A DNA stretch of 64,000 bases from Pseudevernia furfuracea (Eukaryota; Ascomycota; Lecanoromycetes; Lecanorales; Parmeliaceae): positions 1,302,001 to 1,366,000 of the forward strand of contig JAIUPT010000013.1 in assembly GCA_022315425.1 (NCBI GenBank), given 5' to 3'. Under the pieces are notes generated by a model. It was not told the origin of the DNA and made no database searches. It saw nothing but the letters and a program-made list of their open reading frames with translations. Positions 44,607 to 56,220 of this stretch are shown here, piece after piece. Position 1 is the first letter of the stretch, and each line of letters starts with the position of its first letter. The position numbers and the translations under genes were made by a program.

Positions 44607-45903
44607 CTAGACCCCTTCAACTGGCTGGCCCTCAATGGTTGATGCTGCTCCTTTCCTGTTTGTATACTTCTCCGCAGTCAATTCTCGTCCGAGCCCACTA
44701 GTCATCGTCTGACCTGAGGATGGTAGTGATGTAACGTGGTTAGGATGGCCGTGCCCTGGTCCCTTTTCATTCTTCATCTTATTTTCCTTCTCTTCTCCGT
44801 TCGGCGAATCCGGGACCGACCTTCGATGAGACTCGCCCATCGGTCCACCAACCTCCATTGCGGCATCTAGGCCTCCAACATTGAACATAATGTTGTCGCT
44901 TCCCTCACCGGTCAGGTACAGATACCAATACATTCCTCCAACGAATAGACTGCCTCCGATAACGTTGCCTAGAGTTGTCGGGATCATCGATTTCCAGATA
45001 TAGAGGCCAACGCCAATGTCCGGATGGCCATAGAAAATTGCCACCGGAATAAAATACATGTTTGCAATAACGTGGTCCAGCCCCAGTGCCACAAAGGTAA
45101 ACGTGGGAAACCAAATTGCTAGGATCTTTGATGCGACCTCACGAGAGGAGATGGATACATAGACAGCAAAGCAAACGAGCCAATTTGCCCCAATGGCTCG
45201 GCAGAATATCTGAACCCAGGTTGGGGTAAGGCATTTGGCAGTCGCAAAATTGATTACCTCCATGCGGTAAGCAGGAATTTCAAAGACGCCACCATCTGCA
45301 CGTACGGGTCAGCAGCCTTTCCAACATCCAATGAATGATTAAAGACCTACAGCCAGTGACAATGGCCATGAAGAAGAGTGTCCCAGCCAGATTACCCAAG
45401 AAGGAGGTAACCCAAACGTTGGCCAGACTGATGAGCGAGGCTCGGCGATGAAGACAAGCGGTGAACATGAACTGCTAACCATCAGGGACTGCCCGATCCA
45501 GGGGATTCGATCGAGCAACGTACCATGACATTGCTAGTAAAGAGGTCGGCACCGCTGAGGACTATCATGATGAGCCCAACAGGGAAGAATATGGCCGAAA
45601 TGGTCCGGATAAGACCTGGGGCGTTTTCTTGGTACCAGGGTGCTGCTTCTGTGGCTAACATTACTGCGCAGCTGTTGCAATAGTCAGCAGCGTGGTCATG
45701 TGTACACTGTTCGGAGCACTGGGGTCCAAAGGTGGTGCTGCGAGCTAGATGCAAGCGAAGTTGGAATTTATGACTTACCCAAAGCCCAGCAAGGGACCAG
45801 ACATGAAGGAATTCCAGAACAATTTGTCCCATCTCATATGCGTCTTCTTGCATCCGATCCTCGAGACTAACTCGATGGTTTGCTGGGGGGTGAAAGCGTC
45901 CAT
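44607..45903 (-). CDS. Formate/nitrite transporter (FNT family, NitA-like)
   Basis: Four exons on the minus strand: 45779..45903, 45524..45671, 45351..45471 and 44607..45295, giving 360 residues with closing phases. The start MDAFTPQQTIELV is as in fungal homologues. Membrane segments are visible: FFPVGLIMIVLSGADLFT, FLGNLAGTLFFMAIVTG, WLVCFAVYVSISS, TFTFVALGLDHVIANMYFIP and TLGNVIGGSLFVGGMYWYLY. Family motifs include GADLFTSNVM and GLDHVIANM. A hydrophilic C-terminal tail of about 100 residues (KNEKGPGHGHPNH) is presumably cytosolic. FNT channels pass formate or nitrite anions across the plasma membrane. Four GATA motifs upstream at 46146-46254 fit nitrogen control by an AreA-type factor; that is inference. 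Confidence 0.92.
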
Positions 45904-46145
45904 GGCTTGTGACAGAAAGGGAATATGGCAAACAAGGGACAGACTCTGGTTGATAGAATTGCAATTGGAAATGCAAGAGAGAGTCTAACGGGAAAGAGGT
46001 GTATATGCAAGGCGGCATTACAAGCAGGATAAAACGGCTTACGCGGGGATATCCTCCTGAGGTGTTTGGCCATGAAAGTATTGTAGGATTTCCATGGGCC
46101 ATGATTGGCCCGTTGCTGAGAGAATAAGCGGCACGATCTTCGGTC

Positions 46146-46254
46146 TTATCAGTTATCATATTGTGATCCTTTCTCAAAAGAAAATTGATGTTGGCCTTCT
46201 GCTGGCATCCCGTTGGCCCATACTCTAAGTAAAGTATCTCATGATAAGAGATAG
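46146..46254. promoter_or_regulatory. Cluster of four HGATAR motifs upstream of the FNT gene
   Basis: TGATAA occurs inverted at 46146..46151 and 46153..46158 and direct at 46242..46247; AGATAG follows at 46249..46254. They lie 240-350 bp before the ATG. HGATAR is the site of fungal GATA factors such as AreA/NIT2, which turn on nitrogen-scavenging genes. Confidence 0.5.
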
Positions 46255-47203
46255 CGCTTAAGTACAGTACTAAGGTATTCTAGCGCCCGAGGACCCTTTT
46301 TTCCCCTCTCCCCTCTCCCCTCTCAATATTAAAGTAAATATTTTCACACCGAAAAATAGTAAGGCACAAGGAAAACTACTTATGTATTGATACTGTTGCA
46401 AGAAAGCCGCTTGCGTAAGGTATCTGTAAGGTGTCGCGACTACCTTACATACTGTCATTATAATTGATTACGCCACGTGGTATCTTAGGAGATGAAGCCA
46501 TGAGGAAGAAAAGGAGAATAATAATAAGCTTATCCCCGACCCCGAGCCAGTCCGCTGCCTGCAATTCATTACCTTGATCTATCCTTTCCCCCCTCCCTCT
46601 ACAACAGACACATATCAAGTTAGCTATCATCACATATCCACACACTGTGGCACAAGTGAGGCTTTTGCAGAAGATCCGCATCGCTAAAGCTCATGCTTGA
46701 TGCATGCACCTTCACCAGCCGGTGATCCGAGCGTCATTGGTCCCAGTGGAGATCCTCTCTGCATAGGGAAAATGCAGTGACATTTCTCCGTACCCACCTG
46801 CTGCATGCATTTGCCCCTTCTTATTTCCGTGACAAAATCCATCCCGACACCTTTTTCTCTCTTCCTTTCCAGTAATGTGATGCTTTTCTACCGTGTCGAG
46901 TCCGCATCGCTGAGCCTGATGCTTGATGCTTGATGCAATGCAAGAATCCCAGAGAAATACAGTCTCTTGCTCATCCAGTAGCCAATGGGCTCGCTCCCGT
47001 GCAGCCTCGATTGGCCATGATAGAAAATTTCCTCAGGAAAACCAGGGTAGTGATTGAAAGCAGCTGCATCACTTCTTCTCTCTTTTCCTTTCTTTAACAG
47101 AAGCCACTAGGACAGCTCCTCTAAACACCTGTCCCGAATGTCTGGAATCGCCTTCACTGTTGGCTTTGTCTCTGCGGTATGAGGTCCATCCCACCGAGCC
47201 TGC
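46255..47203. other. Gene-less stretch
   Basis: Short repeats of CTTGATG near 46915-46935; CT-rich runs near 46310. No gene seen. Confidence 0.4.
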
Positions 47204-47743
47204 TTGCTTGATTGTAACAGCCAGCGAATGACAGCCCCATCCGAAACTTTCCAGCATCAATCGAGCCCATCAAAAGACAGCTTCCTACTTATTGACAAAA
47301 TACTGGCGGGGGTTGCTACACGTACATCAGAACTAATGGATAAGTTACTCACCCGTGAGAGCATCATCAGAAGAAACAAAAATCGACTCTCATCTTTCCC
47401 GCAGGACAACCGAAATGCTCGACCGTACTTACCAATTAACTATAGATCTAATAATAGAGACCAGAGATCACAGGCTCACAGCACCTGTATACCGCCTACA
47501 TCGGGAACGCGCATACTACTATCGAGCCATCGTCCTCTCCCCCGACAAGCCCCTCTCAAACCCAAGCAACATCAACTCCCCCCAAGCATCAACTTGACGA
47601 TACCTCCCCAAAACCCCCAGCAACTCTACAAACAAAACCCGACACCCCACACGCACCTCGACAGATTCAACCCTTTAATAACTGAGCAGAGAGAGCCACG
47701 CAACGGCCTAGAGAAGATTGACGATGATTCCTGGGATATCGGT
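47204..47743 (+). other. Unrecognised protein-like frames
   Basis: Two overlapping frames look partly protein-like: FLLIDKILAGVATRTSELMD in the first and TTEMLDRTYQLTIDLIIETR then LTAPVYRLHRERAYYYRAIV in the second. No junction uniting them was found. The remainder of the long first frame lies in simple repeats and is not credible. Function unknown. Confidence 0.2.
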
Positions 47744-47748
47744 CGGAC

Positions 47749-48215
47749 ATCCATCCATCCATCCATCCATCCATCAGCACAACCCACAAACCCAACCCAC
47801 ATCGTCCATCACACATCAATCAATCAATTCACGAACCCAGCCACCCACCATTCCACTAATCAGCACGTCTCAACAAAGGACCCCTTCCTCTCAAGGCCCA
47901 TCTCTTTCTTTATCATCCCTCCTGTCTCCTCCTTCTCTTTTTCGTTCTTTTCTCTTCTCTTCTCTTCTCTTCTCTTCTCTACTCTTCTCTACTCTACTCT
48001 TCTCTTCTCTTCTCTTCTCCACCCTTCTCCACTCTTCTCTACTCTTCTCTTCTCTTCCACAAAAACACAAAAGAGTCAACACAACACAACCTAACCTAAC
48101 CTAACCTAACCTAACCTTACATAACACAACAAAACATAACACAACACAACACAACAAAACATAACACAACACAACACAACACAACAAAACAAAACAAAAC
48201 ACAACACAACAAGAC
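47749..48215. repeat. Compound microsatellite block: (CATC)n, TCTTC-rich tract, (CTAAC)5, AACAC-type repeats
   Basis: In order: (CATC)n at 47749..47775, a nearly pure pyrimidine tract of TCTTC/TCTAC units at 47937-48058, five perfect CTAAC units at 48091..48115, then degenerate ACACA/ACAAA pentamers to about 48210. All are on the plus strand as written. Confidence 0.9.
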
Positions 48216-49181
48216 CCAGGCCGCCAAAACGTGGCGAAAAAGGAACAGGATCCAGCATGATGTGTTTTTTGGTCTCTAGTGTTGGCAATAGACTCGATTC
48301 AAGGTGAAATCAACCTTAGCAGTGCCGCAGTATAGTACATTGGAGGAGCCGGGTGGGGGGGGGTTGAGGCTGTGGGTCAGGGTTGGAGGTTCGGGGCGGT
48401 TTCCTGCTCATCCTTTAGACAGAGGCTTTACGACCAGAGTGAGCGAGTCGACTCCATGGGAAGGTACTCTTCTGAATGAATTAACAGGGAAGACTGTAGG
48501 GAGAGGAGGCATGAGGGTTGGCGTCCCGAAGAATGAGACAGTAATATTCTGTTTACTTTTCAAGTGTACATTAGATTGGCAGATTTTGCATGAATGGGAG
48601 GCATCTGTCATAAGTTGTATGTTCAAGAAGCTATCTACCTCTCTAGCTAGCATGCTGTAGTGATCCATGTGATTGATGGTGCTTGTAGTCAAGTACATCT
48701 CTGCAATGACTGCAGCAATCGCTCATTCCAGCCATATCAAGATTTCCATCTCGTCCTTCTCTCAACGTCCCTTTTCCCTCATCAGTTTTTGCATTTTTCG
48801 GAACAACGGACATGAAGACGCCAGCCCCTGGTGTATTGCCAGCAAAGAATAGAATCCGGATGCAGGCTAGCGCTATCCAGGTGTGAGAAAAGAGTCTCGG
48901 AGAACAAGCTGCCAGAACTGTGGGTCCCGAGCAGAAGGTCTTCTGGGACAATGAAGTGAATTACAATCTTGTAGTGTAGAGACAGTCGAAAATTCGTTAA
49001 GCAGCGAGCCAAACCAGTTTGGAGTTGGGTGCCGGTAAATAGGTCGTTAAGGGCGTGCAATAGTAACAGTATGACCGTGTGATTGTCCGAAATGCGCCGA
49101 AGTTGCTCGGCTGCCCAGGGATCTACCCGTTGTAAAGGCACAGTCGACGCATCCCATGGTCCCGAAGTTCGAATATGTGAT
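48216..49181. other. Gene-less stretch
   Basis: A G-run of about ten lies at 48355. Short frames only. The right end should be the 3' flank of the Scp3-like gene. Confidence 0.4.
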
Positions 49182-50843
49182 TCAGAAGATGGCACTCTTG
49201 CGTTTTTCAGCATTGGTAAGCACCAATAGTGGAGCCCTTCGTCTGTCGCTCATGTTGTCCTTGTCTCCTATCTTGACCTCCACCAATTTCCCACCAATCG
49301 TCATACCGTCCTCACTGCTGAGACTGGCGGTCGTGAAAGGCGTGCCAGTTGAGTTCCTATCGCGAGAGCGTGCCTTGAGTTCCTTCCGCTCGGATCCAAT
49401 AGGACTGGGTCTGCCTGACAAACTACCGCTCGCACTGGCGACACTATCGCTATCATTGTCCGAGGACGAGATAGAGAATGTTATGTCACACTCGCTTGAA
49501 GGTGTTCCAACACTGTCGATCGAGTTGCTGCCACGGGAAAGAGCGCGACGGTCCAAGCCAGCACGCACAAGGTTGTGCACAGCACGGCGACGTTGACGAG
49601 TGACAAAATTCTTGCTACCCTCATGCTTGGAGGTTGGCTTGTCAACAAGCTCCTCCAAAGATGGGGGACCTCGGGGTTGACGCATGGGGTGATCACCGGC
49701 GCGATTTTGACCAGGTCCAAAAGTGCCAGTCATCGGGGTCTGAGGGAATCCTGCCGACTTCGGTACGCCACTCTTTGGTCCATCCTGTGCGTTCATCGCG
49801 TTTCCAGTGACGGAGGACAAACCTTTGGCATGACCTCGACGGAAGGCATTCGCGGATGGCGGTGGGAGAGGATTTACATCGATTGGTGGAGAAAAGGTCG
49901 ATTTTGGCGGAGACATCTTCGGCGGCGAGGCGCTCAGGGTACGAGCCGGAAGAATATTCTCAGGCGGAGGAGTCACTTGAGCACGGAAGGTAGGCGTCGT
50001 AGGAGGTGGAGAATGGCTCAGCTCAGTATTGGGAAATGGAGGTTGAGGTGCGGTTTGGTCTTGTGCACTGTTGTCCATTACGTATCCTTGCTGACCAGTC
50101 ATGGGATTGTAGACTGTGTATAATCCCGGCGTGCCTGGCACAGGCGAGACAACGGGCTGAAGGCCGTTTTGAAGCTGTTGGTGGTAGAAGCCATTATTGG
50201 GAGCTATTGACGACTGGTAGTACTGCTGTTGCTGGCCCATTCCGTTGTTGAGGCTCATACCCTGCATCTGTTGCTGCGCAGCAGTGAGATCGAGAAGCTG
50301 CTGCTGTAAACGCTGCGATTGTTGGGCCAGGTATTGATTGGTAGCCATCAGCTCAGCGTAGTATTCTGGGTCTAGGTTCTGATCGTCGGATGCACCTCCA
50401 AATTGGAGCTTGGGTGGAGCGAGAATCTGCGGAAGAGCATACATCTGGCCGTTCCCATTCTTTGCATAGCGTTGACTGCCGGGAAAGCTACCTCCAACAG
50501 CAGTATGAGGCATGCCGCGCCCGTACTGGTTGTTCTCCGGACTGCCTTGTCGACCGTATGGCTGCTGCACCTGAGTAGGAGGAGCCGAGGTTGGGAAGGT
50601 GGGTGACTTTGGGGCGGTCCTCAGTCCAGCTAACAAGTGCGAGCGGCTTGTCCGATGCCCAGAGTTGACACTCTGCTGCTGCTCTGTGATTGTGGAGATG
50701 CTGGACGGTGGAGCCATGCTGAGACGCTTGGTGTGTGACCCTCTTCTAGAGGAAAAGCCAGAGCTAGGAACACCGAGGCCAGTATTAAAGGAGTTGTGGG
50801 ATTGATAAGTCATTTGAGCGAGGCCGCCAGCGTCGAGACTCAT
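49182..50843 (-). CDS. Disordered Gln-rich protein resembling fungal Scp3 (spindle-poison sensitivity) proteins
   Basis: Single exon of 553 residues from the ATG at 50843. The N-terminus MSLDAGGLAQMTYQSHNSFN, then FSSRRGSHTKRLSMAPP and RTSRSHLLAGLRTAPKSPTF resemble ascomycete proteins annotated as spindle poison sensitivity protein Scp3; this is from memory and moderately sure. A Gln-rich predicted coiled coil lies at about 165-205 (YLAQQSQRLQQQLLDLTAAQ). The middle is Pro-rich. The C-terminal part has a conserved-looking basic helix (TRQRRRAVHNLVRAGLDRRA) and the ending VEVKIGDKDNMSDRRRAPLLVL. No enzymatic domain. The upstream 1 kb on the same strand looks like a CT-rich leader. Role uncertain. 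Confidence 0.7.
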   Translation of the reverse strand: MSLDAGGLAQMTYQSHNSFNTGLGVPSSGFSSRRGSHTKRLSMAPPSSISTITEQQQSVNSGHRTSRSHLLAGLRTAPKSPTFPTSAPPTQVQQPYGRQGSPENNQYGRGMPHTAVGGSFPGSQRYAKNGNGQMYALPQILAPPKLQFGGASDDQNLDPEYYAELMATNQYLAQQSQRLQQQLLDLTAAQQQMQGMSLNNGMGQQQQYYQSSIAPNNGFYHQQLQNGLQPVVSPVPGTPGLYTVYNPMTGQQGYVMDNSAQDQTAPQPPFPNTELSHSPPPTTPTFRAQVTPPPENILPARTLSASPPKMSPPKSTFSPPIDVNPLPPPSANAFRRGHAKGLSSVTGNAMNAQDGPKSGVPKSAGFPQTPMTGTFGPGQNRAGDHPMRQPRGPPSLEELVDKPTSKHEGSKNFVTRQRRRAVHNLVRAGLDRRALSRGSNSIDSVGTPSSECDITFSISSSDNDSDSVASASGSLSGRPSPIGSERKELKARSRDRNSTGTPFTTASLSSEDGMTIGGKLVEVKIGDKDNMSDRRRAPLLVLTNAEKRKSAIF

Positions 50844-51844
50844 GTTGACTGCTGATTGTGGAGGCTCGGATGTGTCTTAAGTCTTGATGATGACACAGGT
50901 ACTCGGTGTTGAACGAGTTGGGTCGAAGCAATTCAACACGAAAGTGGGTCTTTTATCTCGGTTATGTAGGTGGAAGAGTGTTCCGACTCAGAGGTAATGT
51001 GACGTTGGAATTGTAGCGATGATGCAAGAGGTAAGAGTCTGGGCGGACTTGGAGAAGAGTACGTCGAGGACGAGAGTGAAAGCGAAGACAGCCAGTATGA
51101 GGCAAAGATATTGAGATGTCTGCTCTAAGAATCCAAGAGTTAGCGGATTGAGGTGAGTGTGTGGTGAGGATGAGAGTTCGTTCACCTTTAAGCTTGCAGA
51201 TCTTGACGGAAGTGAATTCAGACAACGGAAGGAGGGTCCGGCGGAAATGGATGTGAATCGGATGCAGGCAGGAATGAGCAGAAGCCTGTAGTGAATGACT
51301 GATGGTGAATGAGATGTTTGGAAAGAGCGGTAAGCGTTGGTGGGTGAAGGTAGCTTGTCCTGTGTTATGCCCAGCACACTACAAGAAGTAGCCACCTGAA
51401 GGGGTACTGAAGGGGTAGGGATGGAAGTAGTATGGATGAGTATGGAGCTGGTCGAGGTATGGGGCGGATGATATTCTCTCCTTTTGGATGATTATGGATG
51501 TTGTGAGTGTGCTTTTTGGCGCGTATGAGGGCGGGCCTGGAGTAAAAGCGAGGTAAATGGCGACAAATGCAAGACAATTAAGCGGCAGAATGGGTATTAA
51601 TTTCAAGGTTGGGACGAATGACAGTCGATTGTATTAGTTTGGAGGGATAAAATAATGAAGCAAATCCCGGAGGCAGTTGGTGTTGGGGAAGAAAGATTAG
51701 AGATATAAGAAAGCTGTGCAGAAAAAAGGGTGAAGATGTTTCAAAGATAGAGAGAGAGAGAGAGTAGAGTAAAAGTAGTGATGAAGGATGATATGTTGCA
51801 GCAGAGAATGTAGTAGTAGAAGTAGAAGTAGTACGAGTAGTAAA

Positions 51845-51879
<35 letters not shown>

Positions 51880-54444
51880 CTTAGGTAAGTAATGTATCAA
51901 AGGGATCTGGGAAGAGGAGAAAAAAAGACGGGCGAGAGCAAGGTACAAGGGGGAAAAGACGCTAGGTGCCGCTGGAAAGGACTTGTTCGGCAAAGTGATT
52001 GGCTTATGCCTGTCTACCCTTAACTCTTTCGGTCACTAGAACTCGCCGCTAATACACGCTACCAATGGGGGCAAATTTCAAGGGGGGGTTTGCGGGACGA
52101 ACTTTGGCTCGTTGGCAAATGCCAGCCTACCCCAACTCAGAACTCCTATTCGTTCTTTGGAATTTGATCTTATGTACCTTAGTCCCTAACCGAACGGCAT
52201 TACGTGCGTGTATCTTGTCGCCTTGAAAGCCATTTCTCCACTCTCATTCGATATCTGTCTGTCTGCTCTTCAAACCTTTTTTTCCTTTTTTCCCCTCGCC
52301 TCGACTTCTTCACCGCTCTTAGATAGATCAGGCAGGTCATGGCCCAGTCAAGTTCCTAATCGTTGTATCTACCCCTCACTACTATTCTCATCGAAACCTC
52401 GCTATCTGTTTCGCTTATGCCTTGTTCCCCATCAAATCGAAAAAAGAATCTCCCGGGCGCTTACGGATACGCAGGTCCTTGCAAAGTACGATGTGATTGC
52501 TCCATTCCTATTTGTGGCTGAAAGCGGGGCCCATTAATCCTCCAGACAAGAGAAAAGCCCCCACTTGGACACTCTCAGAGCCAGTCGTACGCTCGCTTGT
52601 CGCCTGCCTTTTCACATCCTCTTCTCTTTTAAAACTCACCAGTGTTTGGAGAAAGCGAGATGCAAAGTTTGGTATGCAAGACGGTCAAAAAGATACCGAT
52701 ATTGTTAATTAGACTAGGCGCAGCATCTTGTTATGTCTTAACTAGCCACGTCGTCTATCTGTCCCGCTGTCGCAGGAGGAGGACCGAATACCCGATTCAC
52801 GGTGTCCCGACTGACCCAAGTGGGCAAGCGACAGCAGCAAGCTGTCAAAAATAGGTCTGAAACATCGGCTCTTGGCATGCCTAGTGTCTAACCTGGTCTC
52901 TGGCGACCAGGCGGGTTTTCTGCGGCAAGATGTTTTATTACACTTTGAATCTCGTGTTTCATCCCTGCATAATTCGTATTGTTGCATCGTGGAGCAACTT
53001 CGGAGCTGCCAAACCGCTGAGGGTCTGAACCCATTGAGTGCCTTTTGACTTCATCTGCCCTCTACTCCCTTGGAAAGGTCCAAGACGGTAGAGTACGTCT
53101 GACTGATTTCAAGATCAGTCCGAGCATTGAACTTCGGCATGAGCTAGCCATCAATATGTATGAATGAGGTGAACAGCGTGGGGGTAGTATTGAAGCAAGA
53201 ATGCGTGATTAATGCAGCTCATATTTGCAAGTGATCTACTGCTGGTCGCCTGTTCTCCTTCTCCGATCAGACATGAACATCCTGACTGGCAACCCTTATT
53301 GTTGTAGCACCCTTCAAGTCAATTACCGTTCTCCATCGTTTCGTACAGCGTCGTCGCTCTCGTCTTCGCCGCCAGAATACCACCGATGTGGGAGGGGCAA
53401 GGCGCGCCGAGGTAAGCCAGGCACTGCAACCAACCCAGATTTTTAGCCAGCTCAAGTTTGGACATTTGGGAGGAACAATGGTGACCTCCACATCTCCGTG
53501 CATGTGTTTTTGGTCAAGAGTCTTAGGCATCATCGCCATCCATGGTGGTGAGAGGGCGACGGTATGATTATCCACGAGATTATATCCAAGAAGCTGACAA
53601 AAGTCCCGCGGCGATCGAGATAGGCGCTGCGATCAAGGCTCGTAAGCCACAGAAGATATTACTTAGTAGATGATGCGTAAGTCCCAGCCAGACCATATCC
53701 ATCTCCTGGCAGAGTCGTTGCAGGCTTCGACCCCATGAGCAGTGGAGAAACACACCAAATCCTTGCAAGGTATTGGGGCCCAAAGTGGCTTGCAGTAGAA
53801 GGCAAAAGGCAAGACATCTTCGGTAGGCGTTTACACCTCCTTAGATAGTAACACCATGCTCCGTGAAGAGGAAGATGATAACGTTTTTGTTTCTTCTCGC
53901 AGGATTTTGTTGCAGTGCCTGATCATGATCCTCTGGTGCTCGTTCACTCCGAGACGTCCAGGCACCCGGCTTATTCTTCTAATACAAGAAGCCTATTGGT
54001 CCTGATAGCCCCTGCACATCTCAGTTCGTCATCTAATAATGACCTGCCTTAGAATAAGACGTCGACAAGTATTGGTGCAGAGCAGATCTGAATCCATGCA
54101 CTCAGTAACATTGCTAATCTCGCGTATAGAGTTGAAATTCTCCTTTGCTATGTGAGCCAGGTGTCCCCATGGAATCCCCCTCTCCTTTCTCTTTTGGGCA
54201 CACAGTCTTGCAGGCCGATTTGGTTTGGTCTTCACGCTACTGTTGACGGCTTAAGTGACCACCTCATTGTCTTCAAGATCCTCAATATGGCCGTCACCTC
54301 GTCAGACTAGCTTGATCTCCACAATCTCATATCCCAATTGCAAGCCGCTCAAGGCTGCTAAACCATTTCTCACAGCGACAGCACAAGACTCCTTCGCGCA
54401 GCACACAATTAAACACAACGTTCGAGAAGCTAGCAAACAGGCTG
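50844..54444. other. Gene-less 3.6 kb
   Basis: The first 1 kb is probably the leader and promoter of the Scp3-like gene; it contains (GA)n at about 51745-51763 and (TAG)n at 51844-51881 as written. At 53580-53783 a minus frame with a hydrophobic end (ALIAAPISIAAGLLSASWI) may be debris. No gene recognised. Confidence 0.5.
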
Positions 54445-55590
54445 GTGGCAATCGCTAAGGGGCCTGCGGCACATGCAGCGCTCAGGGTAGCATTGAAGAT
54501 TAGGCTCTTCGAGGCCTTCGGTTCAGAGAGAGCAACAGCGGAGGAACTGACGCATCGATGTGGCGTCGATCCTCTACTCATGGCGCGCACCATGAGAACA
54601 CTCCTTTGCATTGGCATTTTTGATGAAGATGGGGAGGAAGCTTATGTCCAGAATGTTTTGTCTAAACCAGCGGCTAGAGCATTGATCAGGGGGATGGCCG
54701 GAACGACAGATGTTATGCCTAAATTACCAGACCACCTCGCCTCACTCTATTATCGAAACCCGAATGATAGGCATGATTCCTTCTTTGGCTTCGCGCATTA
54801 AACAGACATGAATATGTACGACTGATTGCAGGCTCATCCCGAGTAGATTGAGACTTTGAAATGATTTCCAACGTGCGAATGCACAGTATTGTGAGGCTAT
54901 TTGTCAGTTGCGAGGAGAGACTCAAGAATGCGTTTTACTTCAATTGGCTAGTCCAAATAGACGAGCGATTACAAGGTCCTTTTCGTCGACGTGGGACCAG
55001 CTGAGGAGGGAGTGGAAGACAGGCACGATTTCTTTTGCTCCGCAGCCAATTACAGGTATGGGACATCTTCTCTCGAGGAGCCTAAGCAAGCTTTGCCTCC
55101 AAATTTCAAACGTTTTCTTTTCATATTTGGCTTTTGGATGTTCTTCCTTTCCGAAACCCTCTCTCCATGTTCCAGACATCCAAACCGTCTCAATACTGCT
55201 CTACTCACGACACCCCCCGGAACAAACATCTGCTTCTTCCGCTCCAACTTCCACAACTGGCCCGACAGCGCCTGCTGGGCAATACTCCGCCACACCATCC
55301 GCGCCATGACACCCCCCGGAGGCTTACCTCCACCATTGAAACTTATCATTAGCGATATCCTCCTCCCACCCACCAACGCCGCCCCCTTCGACACCTTAAC
55401 GGACCTCCAGATGATAGCCTTTGGCGGCATGGAGCGCACGGAGAAGCAATGGCGGGAACTGCTGGAGGGAGAAGGGCTGAGCATAGAGAGGTTCGTGCAG
55501 CCGGAAACGGGGGCGCAGAGAACGGAGTTTTTGATTGAGTGTGTGTGGGCGAAGAAGGAAGAGGAGGGGGAGGGGCCGGAGGCGGAGGGG
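54445..55590 (+). pseudogene. O-methyltransferase pseudogene (plant/fungal COMT-like)
   Basis: In one frame from 54445: an N-terminal dimerisation/winged-helix part (AALRVALKIRLFEAFGSERA, LTHRCGVDPLLMARTMRTL), then a run broken by stops at 54799, 54817, 54832 and 54847 while homologous text continues between them (TDMNMYD*LQAHPE*IETLK*). KVLFVDVG then marks the SAM-binding motif, but the following GxGxG region and about 60-80 residues are missing. After that come GVEDRHDFF and, one base out of frame, APQPITG; then FFRSNFHNWPD and MIAFGGMERTEKQWRELLEG near the C-terminus. The substrate-methylating fold cannot form. Intact relatives methylate hydroxyls on secondary metabolites. Confidence 0.85.
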
Positions 55591-56188
55591 CGAAACAGGG
55601 GAATGTGCTTTGATCCGAGCCACGACGGGAGTCTGGGATATCAACTGTCAGCGTGGACGTCAGAGGATCGACACTCCCGACGTCTTTACCTCTCCGCTAT
55701 TCTAGCAAAGCCTACCTTTGAATGGGCCTTTCCTTTCCCCTTGCAGCATCATCGAGCGCTCGACCCCCCCCCCCCCAAACGGGATCCAGATCCAACGGAT
55801 ACACGTCCCCGCCGAGTCCGCCGCCTTTTGGTCGGCACCTCTCTCACATGCTTGCTTTTTCTCACCCCGGCCCGCCTGCAATGTTCAAACCCTGCAAGAA
55901 AGCCCCCAACGAAGCCCGTCCGGACGGAGCCAAGGGGGTCCCGGAAAACCCTCCGCACAAACTTCCCACCCATCACCTCTCCCTCCTTTGCCCTCACATC
56001 ACTCACCAATCCATCACTCACTCAATCCATCAAGCCCAATCCATCCCATCCACCACACACACACCCACCATCCCCACACCCCACAAGAATCCCCGCCCGG
56101 CAACCTCCTCTCCTCTCCTCTTCTCTCCTCTCGTCACGTTTTCTGGAGAAGGAAGAGATGGAGGATGCGGGGGCCGGGGTTTACGGTC

Positions 56189-56220
<32 letters not shown>

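Noticed and set aside
47204..48094. 296-codon plus-strand ORF
   Set aside because: It opens with TTG and its second half translates the CATC and TCTTC repeats; only the first 180 or so codons might contain coding text.
48106..48288. Cys-rich minus-strand ORF
   Set aside because: The Cys/Val/Leu pattern comes entirely from the AACAC pentamer repeats.
50988..51395. 135-codon minus-strand ORF upstream of the Scp3-like gene
   Set aside because: No homology cue; position and composition fit a transcribed leader of that gene.
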